The notes beneath the pieces are model-generated. The model searched no databases, was not told the origin of the DNA, and was given only the letters and a program-made list of their open reading frames with translations. A stretch of DNA of 64,000 nucleotides. Source: Chitinophagaceae bacterium IBVUCB1 (GTDB taxonomy: Bacteria; Bacteroidota; Bacteroidia; Chitinophagales; Chitinophagaceae). Positions within the stretch are counted from its first letter, which is position 1. The number at the start of each line of letters is the position of its first letter. The stretch is taken from NCBI GenBank assembly GCA_002127285.1, contig NFUW01000002.1, positions 1,771,630-1,835,629 on the forward strand, read 5' to 3'. Positions 9,638-18,467 of the stretch are shown piece by piece. The translations under genes were made by a program, and so were the position numbers.

Positions 9638-10858
9638 TTATACTCCCAATAATGCTTTTACAGGGCTTTGACCTATTAAAAGCAGTTCTGGGTTTTCGAG
9701 TAGTTCTTTTACACGTACTAAGAAGCTAACAGATTCGCGACCGTCAATAATACGATGGTCGTAGCTGAGAGCAACGTACATCATGGGGCGAGCTTCTATC
9801 TTGCCGTTTACCACCATCGGGCGTTCCTGTATTTTGTGCATACCCAGTATGGCCGATTGTGGTATATTGATGATAGGTGTTGACATGAGCGAACCGAATA
9901 CGCCACCGTTTGTGATGGTAAATGTGCCGCCCGTCATTTCTTCCATGCTCAGTTTATTATAGCGCGCTTTGCCTGCCAGCTCCATCACTTTGGCCTCTAT
10001 CTCTGCCATGCTCAGACTCTCTGCATTGCGAATAACAGGCACTACCAAACCTTTGGGTGCAGATACGGCAATGGAAATATCGGCATAGTCGTGGTAAACG
10101 ATTTCTTCGCCGTCTATGTAAGCGTTTACAGCAGGCCATTCTGCCAAAGCATAGGTACACGCTTTGGTAAAGAAAGACATGAACCCGAGGTTGACACCAT
10201 GTGCTTCTTTAAACTTGTCTTTGAAAGCCGCGCGTATCTCCATGATGCGAGTCATATCCACCTCGTTGAAAGTGGTGAGCATCGCGGTAGTGTTTTTAGC
10301 TTCAACCAGCCTGCGAGATACAGTCTTGCGTAGATTGCTCATTTTTTCACGACGATCGTTGCGGCTGAATGCATCTGCACCACCTTTCCTGCCGGGGTTC
10401 GCCAGGGCTTCCAGTACATCACTTTTCAAAATGCGTCCTTGCGGGCCGCTGCCTTTTACGTCGGTAGCTTTTACTTGTTTATCGGCCATGATGGCACTGG
10501 CTACGGGTGTAGCTTTTACATCAGCAGCCACAGCAGCAGCTTTGGGTGTTTCCGCTTTTTTAGTTTCCGTTTTGGCGGCAGGTTTTTCCTCTGCTTTAGC
10601 AGCAGGTGCGCCTGCGGGGCGGGCAGCCGTTTCGTCTATTTTACAAGCCAGTTCGCCTATTGCCAATGTAGCTCCTTCGGCTGCTACAATATGCAGTATG
10701 CCTGCCTGCTCGGCATTCAGCTCGAAAGTGGCTTTTTCAGATTCCAGTTCGCATAACAGTTCATCACGCTCTACCCACTCACCTTCTTTTTTCAGCCATT
10801 TTACAAGGGTTACTTCACTGATAGATTCCCCTACGGTAGGCACTTTTATTTCAATCAT
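9638..10858 (-). CDS. odhB: 2-oxoglutarate dehydrogenase E2 (dihydrolipoyl succinyltransferase)
   Basis: 406 residues. It is the core of the 2-oxoglutarate dehydrogenase complex and transfers the succinyl group to CoA in the TCA cycle. The N-terminal lipoyl domain (1-75) carries the lipoylated Lys42 in ESEKATFEL. An Ala/Lys-rich linker follows, then a peripheral-subunit-binding domain (about 112-150) and the catalytic domain, which ends with the active site [10 protein letters not shown] (His368, Asp372). E2s for pyruvate usually show other linker and C-terminal features, and the ESISEVT start is typical of OdhB/SucB. The usual partner gene odhA (E1) is not next to it in the window. Confidence 0.95.
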   Translation of the reverse strand: MIEIKVPTVGESISEVTLVKWLKKEGEWVERDELLCELESEKATFELNAEQAGILHIVAAEGATLAIGELACKIDETAARPAGAPAAKAEEKPAAKTETKKAETPKAAAVAADVKATPVASAIMADKQVKATDVKGSGPQGRILKSDVLEALANPGRKGGADAFSRNDRREKMSNLRKTVSRRLVEAKNTTAMLTTFNEVDMTRIMEIRAAFKDKFKEAHGVNLGFMSFFTKACTYALAEWPAVNAYIDGEEIVYHDYADISIAVSAPKGLVVPVIRNAESLSMAEIEAKVMELAGKARYNKLSMEEMTGGTFTITNGGVFGSLMSTPIINIPQSAILGMHKIQERPMVVNGKIEARPMMYVALSYDHRIIDGRESVSFLVRVKELLENPELLLIGQSPVKALLGV

Positions 10859-10988
10859 GAAAAAATCTCGTTGTACGGGGAGCTAAATTAGGAAAAAATG
10901 GGGCAATACGGTAATTATAACCATACACAGGATTCTAATGAACAGTTAGGGTTATATTATCGTTATATTTATAGTATAATACAGGCAT

Positions 10989-11630
10989 ATGGAATGGTAC
11001 ACGCATGAAGTAGAAAAGATATTGCTGGCTGCATTGCTGGGCATGATAATAGGGCTGGAAAGGGAGTGGAGTGGTAAGGCGGCAGGCTTCCGAACACTGA
11101 TGCTGGTGAGTGTGGGCTCGGCATTATTTACCATCGTATCGAAACACATGGCAGAGCCGGGCATGGCAAGCGGCGATAGGATAGCATCTAACATCGTTAC
11201 AGGTATTGGCTTTTTGGGTGCGGGCTTGATATTCAGAAGCGAAAAAGGGGTGCGCGGGCTGACGACTGCAGCTACGGTATGGGCTGCCGCTGCCATAGGT
11301 ATGGCTGTGGGTGATGGCGAGTATTACATCGCTGTTTCGGCTACGGTATTGGTATGGTTGATATTAGTGGTCTTTTACCGTATACAGCTAAAATTTGACG
11401 CGATGATGGTAACCCGGGAATACCATATTACCTATGACGGCAGCACGGAGAACGTGCTGCATTACTACGATTTTTTTGAGGTGAGGCAACACAATGTATT
11501 GGAGAACAAACAGATAAAAACCACCAACGGGCTGCGTTATATATGGACCATCCGTGCGCCAAAGAAAAAACATGATGCTGCTATACAATTATTGCTGCAT
11601 AATGCAAGGGTGATAGAGTTGGATTATTGA
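10989..11630 (+). CDS. MgtC/SapB-family membrane protein
   Basis: 213 residues. The N-terminal 130 residues hold four to five membrane helices with the family signatures IGLEREWSGKAAGFRT and GIGFLGAGLIF...RGLTTAAT.W. The C-terminal ~75 residues are soluble. MgtC relatives influence magnesium or phosphate homeostasis and membrane potential; the role in this organism is not known. The ATG at 10989 lies 18 bases after a TATATTTA box. Its stop is 7 bases from that of the convergent crcB, leaving no room for a terminator. Confidence 0.88.
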   Translation: MEWYTHEVEKILLAALLGMIIGLEREWSGKAAGFRTLMLVSVGSALFTIVSKHMAEPGMASGDRIASNIVTGIGFLGAGLIFRSEKGVRGLTTAATVWAAAAIGMAVGDGEYYIAVSATVLVWLILVVFYRIQLKFDAMMVTREYHITYDGSTENVLHYYDFFEVRQHNVLENKQIKTTNGLRYIWTIRAPKKKHDAAIQLLLHNARVIELDY

Positions 11631-11637
11631 TAACATA

Positions 11638-12009
11638 CTAAGAGCTAAGTGTTATACCAACACGGCATAATAGAATACCCACCACAACTGAAGCAACTAC
11701 ATATAATAATGCTGTGATGCTCAATTGTCCTTTCATCAGGTTGACGTTTTCCAATGCAAATGCTGAAAAAGTAGTAAAGCCACCACAGAAGCCGGTAGCC
11801 AGCAGCAACCATATATCGCCTTGCTGATTATTGTTTTTCTGCACATAACCAAACAGCAAGCCGATAAGAAAACAACCTACGATATTGACGATAAAAGTAG
11901 CCAACGGGAAAGGCTTAGCGTATTGCTTGCTGATGAAAATGCTGACTACATACCGCAATATACTGCCTGCAGCACCACCAAGACCGACGAGTAGTAAACT
12001 TCGCAACAT
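11638..12009 (-). CDS. crcB: Fluoride exporter CrcB/FluC
   Basis: A 123-residue, four-helix membrane protein. It forms a dual-topology dimeric fluoride channel that removes cytoplasmic fluoride. Family motifs are GGAAGSILRY (11-20), TFIVNIVGC with the conserved Asn42, and GFCGGFTTFSAF with the fluoride-lining phenylalanines (about 73-84). The start at 12009 (MLRSLLLVGLGG) is preferred over an upstream ATG at 12099, because the upstream extension would cross a 15-bp terminator hairpin and overlap the preceding gene. No fluoride riboswitch is seen in the short leader. Confidence 0.92.
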   Translation of the reverse strand: MLRSLLLVGLGGAAGSILRYVVSIFISKQYAKPFPLATFIVNIVGCFLIGLLFGYVQKNNNQQGDIWLLLATGFCGGFTTFSAFALENVNLMKGQLSITALLYVVASVVVGILLCRVGITLSS

Positions 12010-12023
12010 GTACCCAAAAATAG

Positions 12024-12058
12024 AAAAGCAAAAACTAATACGCTTAGTTTTTGCTTTT
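12024..12058. terminator. Terminator between the TolB-like gene and crcB
   Basis: A perfect 15-bp stem pairs 12024-12038 with 12044-12058 (arms AAAAGCAAAAACTAA and TTAGTTTTTGCTTTT) around the loop TACGC, with T-rich ends in both directions. It ends the minus-strand gene 12081-13184 just before crcB begins. Confidence 0.85.
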
Positions 12059-12080
12059 AAGATTGGAAAGTAAGAACTAT

Positions 12081-13184
12081 TTACTCTACCCAATCGCAAA
12101 TAAACAGGTTGGTTTCGTTTGTGCCGCCGTTGTTTCTGTTTGATGAGAAAATCAACTTCCTGCCATCTGGCGAAAACATAGGGAAGGCATCGAAACCGCC
12201 ATCGTGCGATATTTTTTCAAGCCCCGTTCCGTCAAAATTAATAAGGTACATATTGAACGGGAAGCCACGCGGGTATTCGTGATTGGATGCGAAGATGATG
12301 CGCTTGCCATCTGCCGTAAAGTTGGGTGCCCAGTTGGCTTTGCCAAGTTTGGTTACCTGCTGCACATTGCTGCCGTCTGCATTGGCTATAAATACTTCCA
12401 TATTGGTTGGTGCTACCAGCCCTTGTGCCAGCAGGCTTTTGTATTCTTTTATTTCTTCTTCTGTTTTGGGGCGAGAAGCACGCCATACTATCTTCTTTCC
12501 ATCGGGCGAAAACCATGCACCGCCATCGTAGCCCAAGTCTGTAGTTATTTGCTTTACGTTTTTGCCGTCAATATCCATCACATACAGGTCGAGGTCGCCA
12601 TTGCGGGTAGATGTAAAAATGATTTTATCGCCTTTGGGTGAAACAACGGCTTCTGCATCATAACCCGCTTCTGTAGTCAGTTGTTTGATGATATTGCCTT
12701 TCAGGTCGGCAACGAATATGTCGTAACTATCATAAATAGGCCAAACATATTTTTTCAACACTTTGCGGTCGGGTACTGGTGGGCAGGTATCGCCCCCCAA
12801 GTGGGTAGATGCATATACTACGCTTTTTCGGTCGGGCATAATATAGGCACAAGTAGTACGCCCTTTGCCTGTGCTTACTAAGGAATATTCAAATTTATCA
12901 GTGGCAGACTTGGGCAGCTTGGCATAAAATATCTGATCGCAGTTGAGCCCCTCTTTGGGGTTGGTACGCTGAAAGATGATGGCTTTACCATCGGGCCCGA
13001 AATATGCCTCTGCGTTATCGCCACCAAAAGTAAGCTGGCGAACGTTTTTAAAGTGCTTTTCGTCATCGTACACCAGTTTGCCCTCGTATTTGGCAGCACT
13101 GGTTTGTGTGCCGTGTTGTGCATTGGCTGTATGAAAGCCAATACCTGCAAGCAGTAAGGCAGGAAGTAAACGGGAAATCATCAT
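12081..13184 (-). CDS. Exported TolB-like WD40/PD40 beta-propeller protein
   Basis: 367 residues with a signal peptide (LLPALLLAGIGFHTANAQ) and repeated PD40 beta-propeller blades of the form F.PDGK.I.F.S.R, for example YFGPDGKAIIFQRTNP, VSPKGDKIIFTSTRNGD, FSPDGKKIVWRASRP and FSPDGRKLIFSSNRN. Such periplasmic propellers usually mediate protein binding. The gene stands outside any tol-pal cluster, so a real TolB role is unlikely. A TACCTTTG box 22 bases upstream of the ATG and a terminator downstream make it a single-gene unit. Confidence 0.85.
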   Translation of the reverse strand: MMISRLLPALLLAGIGFHTANAQHGTQTSAAKYEGKLVYDDEKHFKNVRQLTFGGDNAEAYFGPDGKAIIFQRTNPKEGLNCDQIFYAKLPKSATDKFEYSLVSTGKGRTTCAYIMPDRKSVVYASTHLGGDTCPPVPDRKVLKKYVWPIYDSYDIFVADLKGNIIKQLTTEAGYDAEAVVSPKGDKIIFTSTRNGDLDLYVMDIDGKNVKQITTDLGYDGGAWFSPDGKKIVWRASRPKTEEEIKEYKSLLAQGLVAPTNMEVFIANADGSNVQQVTKLGKANWAPNFTADGKRIIFASNHEYPRGFPFNMYLINFDGTGLEKISHDGGFDAFPMFSPDGRKLIFSSNRNNGGTNETNLFICDWVE

Positions 13185-13205
13185 CTCTGTTTTTCAGTTT
13201 GCGGG

Positions 13206-13213
13206 CAAAGGTA
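13206..13213 (-). promoter_or_regulatory. -7 promoter element for the TolB-like gene
   Basis: Reads TACCTTTG on the minus strand, an exact match to TAnnTTTG. The predicted transcription start, about 7 bases downstream near 13199, gives a leader of roughly 15 bases before the ATG at 13184. The upstream -33 element is weak. Confidence 0.6.
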
Positions 13214-13281
13214 CTGGCAGGGGGGAGTATATACTCACAAAAAGAGGAGAGGGATTGTCATAGAAATGTAATGTATAAACG

Positions 13282-13307
13282 AAGCGGCAGGAAACATCCT
13301 GCCGCTT
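13282..13307. terminator. Terminator after the small DUF5679-like gene
   Basis: An 11-bp stem (AAGCGGCAGGA with TCCTGCCGCTT) has a 4-base loop. Reading the minus strand it is followed by CGTTTAT, a short U tract. It separates the transcription of 13335-13541 from the promoter of the TolB-like gene. Confidence 0.6.
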
Positions 13308-13334
13308 TGCCTTTAGCCAACTAAACACATATTG

Positions 13335-13541
13335 CTAAAAGTCTTTTTTGGCAACACCGTCTTTGAGGGCCTGCATGGCTTTTGCCTCGCTCAGGATGGC
13401 AGCCATTTTATTGCCCTTGCCATCGTGGCCACTGGCCATATAGCCCCCGCGCGATGTTTTTGTAATAACAGCATCCTGCATCGGTACATTTTTTTCTTTT
13501 GTCTTCAGGCAGTATGCTTTTATCATTTTTGAGGTATCCAT
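13335..13541 (-). CDS. Small 68-residue protein, possibly DUF5679-like
   Basis: A 68-residue soluble protein. Its core AYCLKTKEKNVPMQDAV...GGYMASGHDGKGNKM lines up by eye with DUF5679 zinc-ribbon proteins (AYCvKCk.k..m.d...GvCpvCG). However, the CxxC cysteines that bind zinc are mostly replaced, leaving a single Cys (CLKT in place of CxKC; GHDGKG in place of GxCpxCG). A terminator hairpin after the stop and the conserved pattern support a real gene. The similarity comes from memory of the family and needs a profile search. The function is unknown. Confidence 0.6.
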   Translation of the reverse strand: MDTSKMIKAYCLKTKEKNVPMQDAVITKTSRGGYMASGHDGKGNKMAAILSEAKAMQALKDGVAKKDF

Positions 13542-13670
13542 AATTCCAGATGTTTTTTAATGGTTAGCAATACCTGAAAGTACAATTAATATATGGGCTG
13601 TACTATATGCAAGCCACCCATAATCAATATAGTGGATATATTATGTTTTTTTGTGGATAAATTGAGCTGT

Positions 13671-14501
13671 TTATAATGATATGCTGTCTCCCATCTTCAC
13701 CCTACCATTGTCGTTTACTAAAGTACAGACTTCTATTTTGGGGTCGTGTTCAAAAAATAGAAGCCAGTTGTTGTCTACGGCCTCTTGTAGTATAGTGCGT
13801 TTCTCATTTAGTGTATCGAGCGGCCGCATGTCATAAGCCATTACCCAAGGCATAGATATATGTGCTGCACTGGGTATCAGGTCGGCGCAGAAGAAAACGG
13901 TTTGCCCGTTGTAGTCTATTTGCGGCAGCATCATATTGTCTGTATGCCCCTGCACGTAGCGTATGCGTATGCATGGTAGCCATTCTTCACCATCAGCGGC
14001 TTCTACCCATTTCAGTTGGCCGCTTTCTTGTATAGGCAGTATATTTTCTTTCAGGAAAGAAGCTCGTTCGCGCTCGTTGGGGTTGGTAGCACTTGCCCAG
14101 TGTGCTTTATTGCTCCAATATGTAGCATTGGGGAAGGCAGGAATCAGTTTATCACCATCTCGCACGATGCTGCCGCCACAGTGGTCGAAGTGCAGGTGCG
14201 TGAGGAATACGTCTGTAATGTCTGCATGGGTAAAACCATGTTTAGCTAACGAACTTGCCAATGTTTCATCGCCATGCGGGTGATAGTGGCCAAAGAATTT
14301 GGCATCCTGTTTATCGCCCATGCCATTGTCTATCAATATTTTTCTGTCGCCCGTGTCTATCAGCAGGCAGCGCATAGCCCAACTACACATATTATTGTCG
14401 TCGGCGGGGTTTACTTTTTGCCACATGCTTTTGGGCACTACGCCGTGCATGGCACCACCATCCAATTTAAAATATCCGGCTATGATTGTATATAGTTTCA
14501 T
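13671..14501 (-). CDS. Metallo-beta-lactamase-fold hydrolase
   Basis: 276 residues with the MBL zinc motif THLHFDHCGG (His102, His104, Asp106, His107). Further ligands come from GHTDNM, FFCADLIP and FFEHDP. It resembles the lactonase/AttM-like subgroup that hydrolyses ester or lactone bonds. There is no signal peptide, so it is cytoplasmic. Its ATG follows directly on the stop codon of the MFS gene upstream, which indicates translational coupling and one operon. The substrate is unknown; a product moved by the MFS partner is a reasonable guess. Confidence 0.88.
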   Translation of the reverse strand: MKLYTIIAGYFKLDGGAMHGVVPKSMWQKVNPADDNNMCSWAMRCLLIDTGDRKILIDNGMGDKQDAKFFGHYHPHGDETLASSLAKHGFTHADITDVFLTHLHFDHCGGSIVRDGDKLIPAFPNATYWSNKAHWASATNPNERERASFLKENILPIQESGQLKWVEAADGEEWLPCIRIRYVQGHTDNMMLPQIDYNGQTVFFCADLIPSAAHISMPWVMAYDMRPLDTLNEKRTILQEAVDNNWLLFFEHDPKIEVCTLVNDNGRVKMGDSISL

Positions 14502-15803
14502 CTAAACAACAGTTGATTGTAAGTTTTGCTTTTTGGCACGCAGCAGCGTTACTACCAGCATAATGCCACCAAGTACGAAAAAGCTGAGTACCGCCAGTAC
14601 AGAGTTGCGCATACTGCCCGTCAGTTCTTCTATAAAACCAAAAGAGAACATCCCAACTACGATGGCGAGTTTTTCAGTAACATCGTAAAAGCTGAAAAAA
14701 GACGCCGTATCTTTTGTTGCAGGCATCAGTTTGCTGTATGTAGAACGGCTGAGCGATTGTATGCCACCCATTACCATCCCTACAACAACCGCTATTCCAT
14801 AAAAATGCATTTCTGTTTGCATGTAGTAGCCAAAGACACATACGCCAACCCATATACATACAACACCTATCAATACCTGAATATTGCCGAAAATACCCGA
14901 GAGTCTTGAGATAATCCATGCGCCTAAAATAGCCACTAGCTGAATGATTACAACAGTTACGATGAGTTTTACAGCAGGCAGTTGTAATACTTTGTCGCCA
15001 AAATCTACAGCTACAATCATGATGGTTTGTACGCCGATACTGTACAAGAAAAATGCGCCGAGATAATTACGCAAGACTTTCAACTGCTTTACTTGTTTCC
15101 ATACTTTTTTCAATTCATGAAATCCGTTCAGGAATATATTGTATTCGGGATGCTGCTCCATAGCCTTGCCTTTGGGCAAACCCTTGAATGATATTTGTGC
15201 AAAACCTATCCACCACAAGCCCACTAATAGAAAAGTAATCAATACAGGTGTTGCACTTTCTTTATCGGGCCAAAAGGTGACTAATGCAAAGCCAATTAAC
15301 TGCATTAATACACTACCAACATAACCATAAGAAAATCCTTTGGCACTTAGTTTATCTCTTTCTTTTTCATCTGCAATTTCGGGTAGGTAAGAGTTGTAAA
15401 AAACAAGGCTCGACCAAAAACCGATGGCAGCTAACATAAAGCACAGTAAACCATAGCCTATATTATCTTTATTAAAAAAGAACAACCCACAACAGGCAAT
15501 GCTACCCATTGTGCAGAAGAATTGCATAAACTTCTTTTTATTACCACGATAGTCTGCAATTGACGATAGAATGGGAGATATAAATGCAATAATTAAGAAA
15601 GCAAAACCTAATACGTAATCCTTCAAAGCTGTATTGACAAACTTGCAGCCAAATAGCTCTACACCGTCGGGATAATTTTTAACGCCACTGACAGCATTGT
15701 AGTAAACAGGGAAAAAAGTAGTTGTTATAACAAGGTTATAAACGCTATTTGCCCAGTCGTACATAGCCCATGAGCGATGTACTCGTTTTTTATTTTGCTC
15801 CAT
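14502..15803 (-). CDS. UMF1-type (Atg22-like) MFS transporter
   Basis: 433 residues with about 12 membrane helices. The opening RSWAMYDWANSVYN..ITTTFFPVYY is characteristic of the UMF1 (Atg22-like) branch of the major facilitator superfamily. Fungal members release amino acids from the vacuole; bacterial substrates are unknown. The MBL hydrolase starts immediately after its TAG stop. Upstream lies a 117-base spacer filled by an inverted repeat that follows ppa, so the promoter, if any, must lie in or next to that repeat. Confidence 0.88.
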   Translation of the reverse strand: MEQNKKRVHRSWAMYDWANSVYNLVITTTFFPVYYNAVSGVKNYPDGVELFGCKFVNTALKDYVLGFAFLIIAFISPILSSIADYRGNKKKFMQFFCTMGSIACCGLFFFNKDNIGYGLLCFMLAAIGFWSSLVFYNSYLPEIADEKERDKLSAKGFSYGYVGSVLMQLIGFALVTFWPDKESATPVLITFLLVGLWWIGFAQISFKGLPKGKAMEQHPEYNIFLNGFHELKKVWKQVKQLKVLRNYLGAFFLYSIGVQTIMIVAVDFGDKVLQLPAVKLIVTVVIIQLVAILGAWIISRLSGIFGNIQVLIGVVCIWVGVCVFGYYMQTEMHFYGIAVVVGMVMGGIQSLSRSTYSKLMPATKDTASFFSFYDVTEKLAIVVGMFSFGFIEELTGSMRNSVLAVLSFFVLGGIMLVVTLLRAKKQNLQSTVV

Positions 15804-15820
15804 GCTGTCAAATTACATAA

Positions 15821-15920
15821 TTAGTTGACTTGTTGATTAGTTGACTTGTTGATTAGTTAATCAGTTATTGGTGTATATTACTAGTAAACCAATCAACTAA
15901 TCAACAAGTCAACCAATCAA
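15821..15920. repeat. Long imperfect inverted repeat with 16-bp direct repeats
   Basis: Two exact tandem copies of a 16-bp unit, TTAGTTGACTTGTTGA (15821-15836 and 15837-15852), are followed by a decayed third copy. Bases 15833-15864 pair with 15889-15920 over about 28 of 32 positions around a 24-base loop. The right arm directly abuts the ppa stop codon. It could act as a terminator or 3' stabiliser for ppa, but there is no clean U tract. Confidence 0.75.
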
Positions 15921-16460
15921 CTAGCGCACAGCAAACTTCGCTTCATAATCGTTGATGCTATGCTGCAATATCTTTTTGGCAAGGCGTGCACCTTGAAACT
16001 CCTCAATCTTCACTACTTTGTTTTCCAGCTTTTTGTATTCTTCAAAAAAGTGGCGCAGTTCTTCTATAAAATAGCTGGGCAGTTCGTTGATGTCATTGAT
16101 GTGCGCTACACTCATATCGGTGCTGCATACGGCTATCAGCTTATCATCCGCCTCGCCTTGATCCAGCATCCGCATTACGCCTATTATTTTGGCTTCTACA
16201 AGGCATAGGGGCTGCATTTCTATTTGTGACAGTACCAATATATCCAGCGGGTCTCTGTCATCGCAGTAGGTGCGGGGTATAAAACCATAATTGGCAGGGT
16301 AGTACACCGAAGAATAAAGTACCCTGTCCAGCTTCAGCAGGCCCGTTTCTTTGTCCAGTTCGTATTTAGCCCTCGAGTTTTTGGGGATTTCTATTATAGC
16401 ATTTACTTTTTCAGGTACATTACTACCGTAGCTAACGGAGTGCCATGGGTTGAAATTCAT
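15921..16460 (-). CDS. ppa: Soluble inorganic pyrophosphatase (family I)
   Basis: 179 residues, close to the 175 of E. coli Ppa. The enzyme hydrolyses pyrophosphate to phosphate and drives biosynthetic reactions. Typical segments are [38 protein letters not shown] (Mg-binding aspartates in DDRDPLD) and the later [10 protein letters not shown]. The start at 16460 (MNFNPWHSV) fits the family. Upstream in-frame ATGs exist at 16529 and 16592, but the latter lies upstream of the predicted transcription start. The extra residues from 16529 do not look like family sequence. Confidence 0.93.
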   Translation of the reverse strand: MNFNPWHSVSYGSNVPEKVNAIIEIPKNSRAKYELDKETGLLKLDRVLYSSVYYPANYGFIPRTYCDDRDPLDILVLSQIEMQPLCLVEAKIIGVMRMLDQGEADDKLIAVCSTDMSVAHINDINELPSYFIEELRHFFEEYKKLENKVVKIEEFQGARLAKKILQHSINDYEAKFAVR

Positions 16461-16570
16461 CTGATTGTCATTTTTATGGCTAGCATCAGCATATTTACCA
16501 ACAATTATTGCTTTTAGAGCAGTAGTCATCGCTTTGTAGTAGCAGCTGCCAGCCGTTTTATTAAACAGCA

Positions 16571-16578
16571 CAAAGGTA
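16571..16578 (-). promoter_or_regulatory. -7 promoter element for ppa
   Basis: Reads TACCTTTG on the minus strand. The predicted start near 16564 rules out the ATG at 16592 and gives ppa a leader of about 100 bases if translation begins at 16460. The 16461-16828 spacer otherwise holds only the exbB promoter; no RNA gene or further ORF was recognised in it. Confidence 0.55.
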
Positions 16579-16733
16579 AATGTTAAAATCATCGCTGCAT
16601 ATTGGCTATTGGCTCAAAAAAATAATATCTTGCCTGTCCTTTCGTTTTATGCAGATGCGGGAGCTTCTGAAAACGTTGCTTGTCATGGGTTTGTAACGAG
16701 TATTAAGTTTATGAGAAAAAATGAACCCCCAAG

Positions 16734-16763
16734 TTGTTTTTTTGAAGTGTACCTATATCTTTG
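16734..16763 (+). promoter_or_regulatory. Promoter of the exbB-exbD-exbD-tonB operon
   Basis: A partial -33 element (TTG at 16734-16736), 19 bases of spacer and an exact -7 box TATCTTTG at 16756-16763. The predicted start near 16770 leaves a leader of about 59 bases before the ATG of exbB. Confidence 0.65.
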
Positions 16764-16828
16764 CAGGCACACAAGGATGTATTAAAATAATTAATCAACC
16801 AAAGTAAAAACTAATAAAAATCAGCATT

Positions 16829-17659
16829 ATGGCAGAAGTAAAAGCAGCCGCAAAACCGTCATCTCAAGCGGGCAAACCAAAGAATTCAAGCAACTTCATG
16901 ACAAACCTGTTGGTAGTGGTAGCTTGTATTGCAGTAGCAGAACTGGTGTTCCACTTCGTATTCGGGGCAGCAGGTAATTTTAAAGATGCGGAAAAACACG
17001 TTCCTGCCAACGGTTTGGGAACCGTTTACTCTGGTGGATGGGTTGTTCCTATACTGATGTCGAGCACGCTGATATTGATAGCTTTCTGCGTAGAGCGCGC
17101 GCTGACTATCGTTAAAGCAAAAGGTAAAATAAGCCCTGCTGAGTTTGTACGTAAAGTACAGTATCATCTGGCTAACAAAAATATAGATGCAGCACTGTCT
17201 GAGTGCGATAAGCAAGCTGGTAGCGTAGGTAATGTAATGCGCGCAGGCCTGTTGAAATACCGCGAAATGACAAACAATAGCGAACTGGCTACAGAACAAA
17301 AAGTATTGAGCATACAGAAAGAAGTAGAAGAAGCTACAGCGTTGGAACTGCCTATGCTGGAGAAAAACCTCGTATTTCTTTCTACCATCGCTTCGGTAGC
17401 TACACTATTAGGTCTTTTCGGTACGGTATTGGGTATGATACGTTCATTTGCCGCTATGGCAACTGCTGGTGCACCTGATGCTGCTGCACTTGCGTCTGGT
17501 ATCTCTGAAGCCCTGATTAATACGGCTATCGGTATCGGTACATCGTTCCTTGCTATCGTGTGCTACAACTTCTTCACTACATTGATAGATGGTATCACAT
17601 TTGGTATAGACGAGAGCGGTTTCACTCTGACACAGAGCTTCGCTTCTAACTACAAGTAA
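16829..17659 (+). CDS. exbB: MotA/TolQ/ExbB-family proton channel protein
   Basis: A 276-residue inner-membrane protein that forms the proton channel energising TonB. After a short Ala/Lys-rich cytoplasmic start it has a membrane helix (about 25-50), a second one (about 70-88), a cytoplasmic domain, and two C-terminal helices. The last part carries the ExbB/TolQ signature: LPMLEKNLVFLSTIASVATLLGLFGTVLGMI and later SEALINTAIGIGTSFLAIVCYNFF. It is first in a four-gene operon with two exbD genes and tonB, so an ExbB role is better supported than MotA or TolQ. Confidence 0.9.
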   Translation: MAEVKAAAKPSSQAGKPKNSSNFMTNLLVVVACIAVAELVFHFVFGAAGNFKDAEKHVPANGLGTVYSGGWVVPILMSSTLILIAFCVERALTIVKAKGKISPAEFVRKVQYHLANKNIDAALSECDKQAGSVGNVMRAGLLKYREMTNNSELATEQKVLSIQKEVEEATALELPMLEKNLVFLSTIASVATLLGLFGTVLGMIRSFAAMATAGAPDAAALASGISEALINTAIGIGTSFLAIVCYNFFTTLIDGITFGIDESGFTLTQSFASNYK

Positions 17660-17740
17660 TCGAACGCTGTACAAGGTGGTTTTATGGAAAAGCTGCCATT
17701 GAGAGTCTTATTACTAACAGTTGAAGAAAAATATTAAGAG

Positions 17741-18400
17741 ATGCCAAAAGTAAAAATGCCAAGGAAAGGTACCACCGTAGATATGACTGCGATGTGTGAT
17801 GTGGCGTTCCTGCTGCTTACCTTCTTCATGCTGGCAACGAAATTCAAACCCGAGGAGCCAGTAATGGTTACCACGCCCAATTCGATTTCGGAAATTCCAT
17901 TGCCCGATAAGGATATCATGATGATAACCATTGACCCTGCGGGCAGGTTGTTCTTTTCGATAGACAATCAGTTGGTGCGCAAAGACCTGATAACGGCGGT
18001 GAACGATGAGAAAAAACTGGGATTAAGCCAGCAAGAGATCAATGCTTTCGCATTGGGAGCTTCTGTTGGCGCGCCTTTCAATCAGTTGAAATCTTATCTG
18101 GCGGCAGACCCTGAGCAGCAAAAAAATTACGATAAGACTACTACGGGCATTCCAACGGATACTACTGTATCGTCTGACAAGAATGAACTGGGTGCTTGGA
18201 TACGCCTTGCGAGGAATACAAACCCTCAGCTGCGTATTACCATCAAAGCTGACGGTAAGGCTGCTTATCCCGAAATCAAAAAAGTTATCAAAACGCTGGA
18301 AGGCTGGAAGATTTTTAAGTTCAACCTGATAACAGGTCTTAAAGCTGTTCCGCCGGGTACTGCCGCATTCGATATTAAGAACGGCGGAGGTGCACAGTAG
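17741..18400 (+). CDS. exbD: ExbD/TolR-family protein, first copy
   Basis: 219 residues with one N-terminal membrane helix containing the ExbD motif DMTAMCDVAFLLLTFFML. Asp20 is the proton-carrying residue of the family. The rest is periplasmic and longer than in E. coli ExbD (141 residues); it includes an insertion around 95-150 before the standard C-terminal fold. It follows exbB after 81 bases. It differs markedly from the second ExbD in the operon, so the two are unlikely to be recent duplicates. Confidence 0.9.
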   Translation: MPKVKMPRKGTTVDMTAMCDVAFLLLTFFMLATKFKPEEPVMVTTPNSISEIPLPDKDIMMITIDPAGRLFFSIDNQLVRKDLITAVNDEKKLGLSQQEINAFALGASVGAPFNQLKSYLAADPEQQKNYDKTTTGIPTDTTVSSDKNELGAWIRLARNTNPQLRITIKADGKAAYPEIKKVIKTLEGWKIFKFNLITGLKAVPPGTAAFDIKNGGGAQ

Positions 18401-18467
18401 TAATGATATGCTATAGTATATATGGTATGTCATAAAAAAATATTATTAACTAAATAAAAGATATTCC

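Noticed and set aside
10164-10886. 240-residue open frame on the plus strand across odhB
   Set aside because: Ala/Ser-rich shadow opposite the Ala/Lys-rich linker and lipoyl domain of OdhB.
12010-12080. Fluoride riboswitch before crcB
   Set aside because: The short spacer contains only the terminator hairpin; the conserved crcB-motif sequence is not seen.
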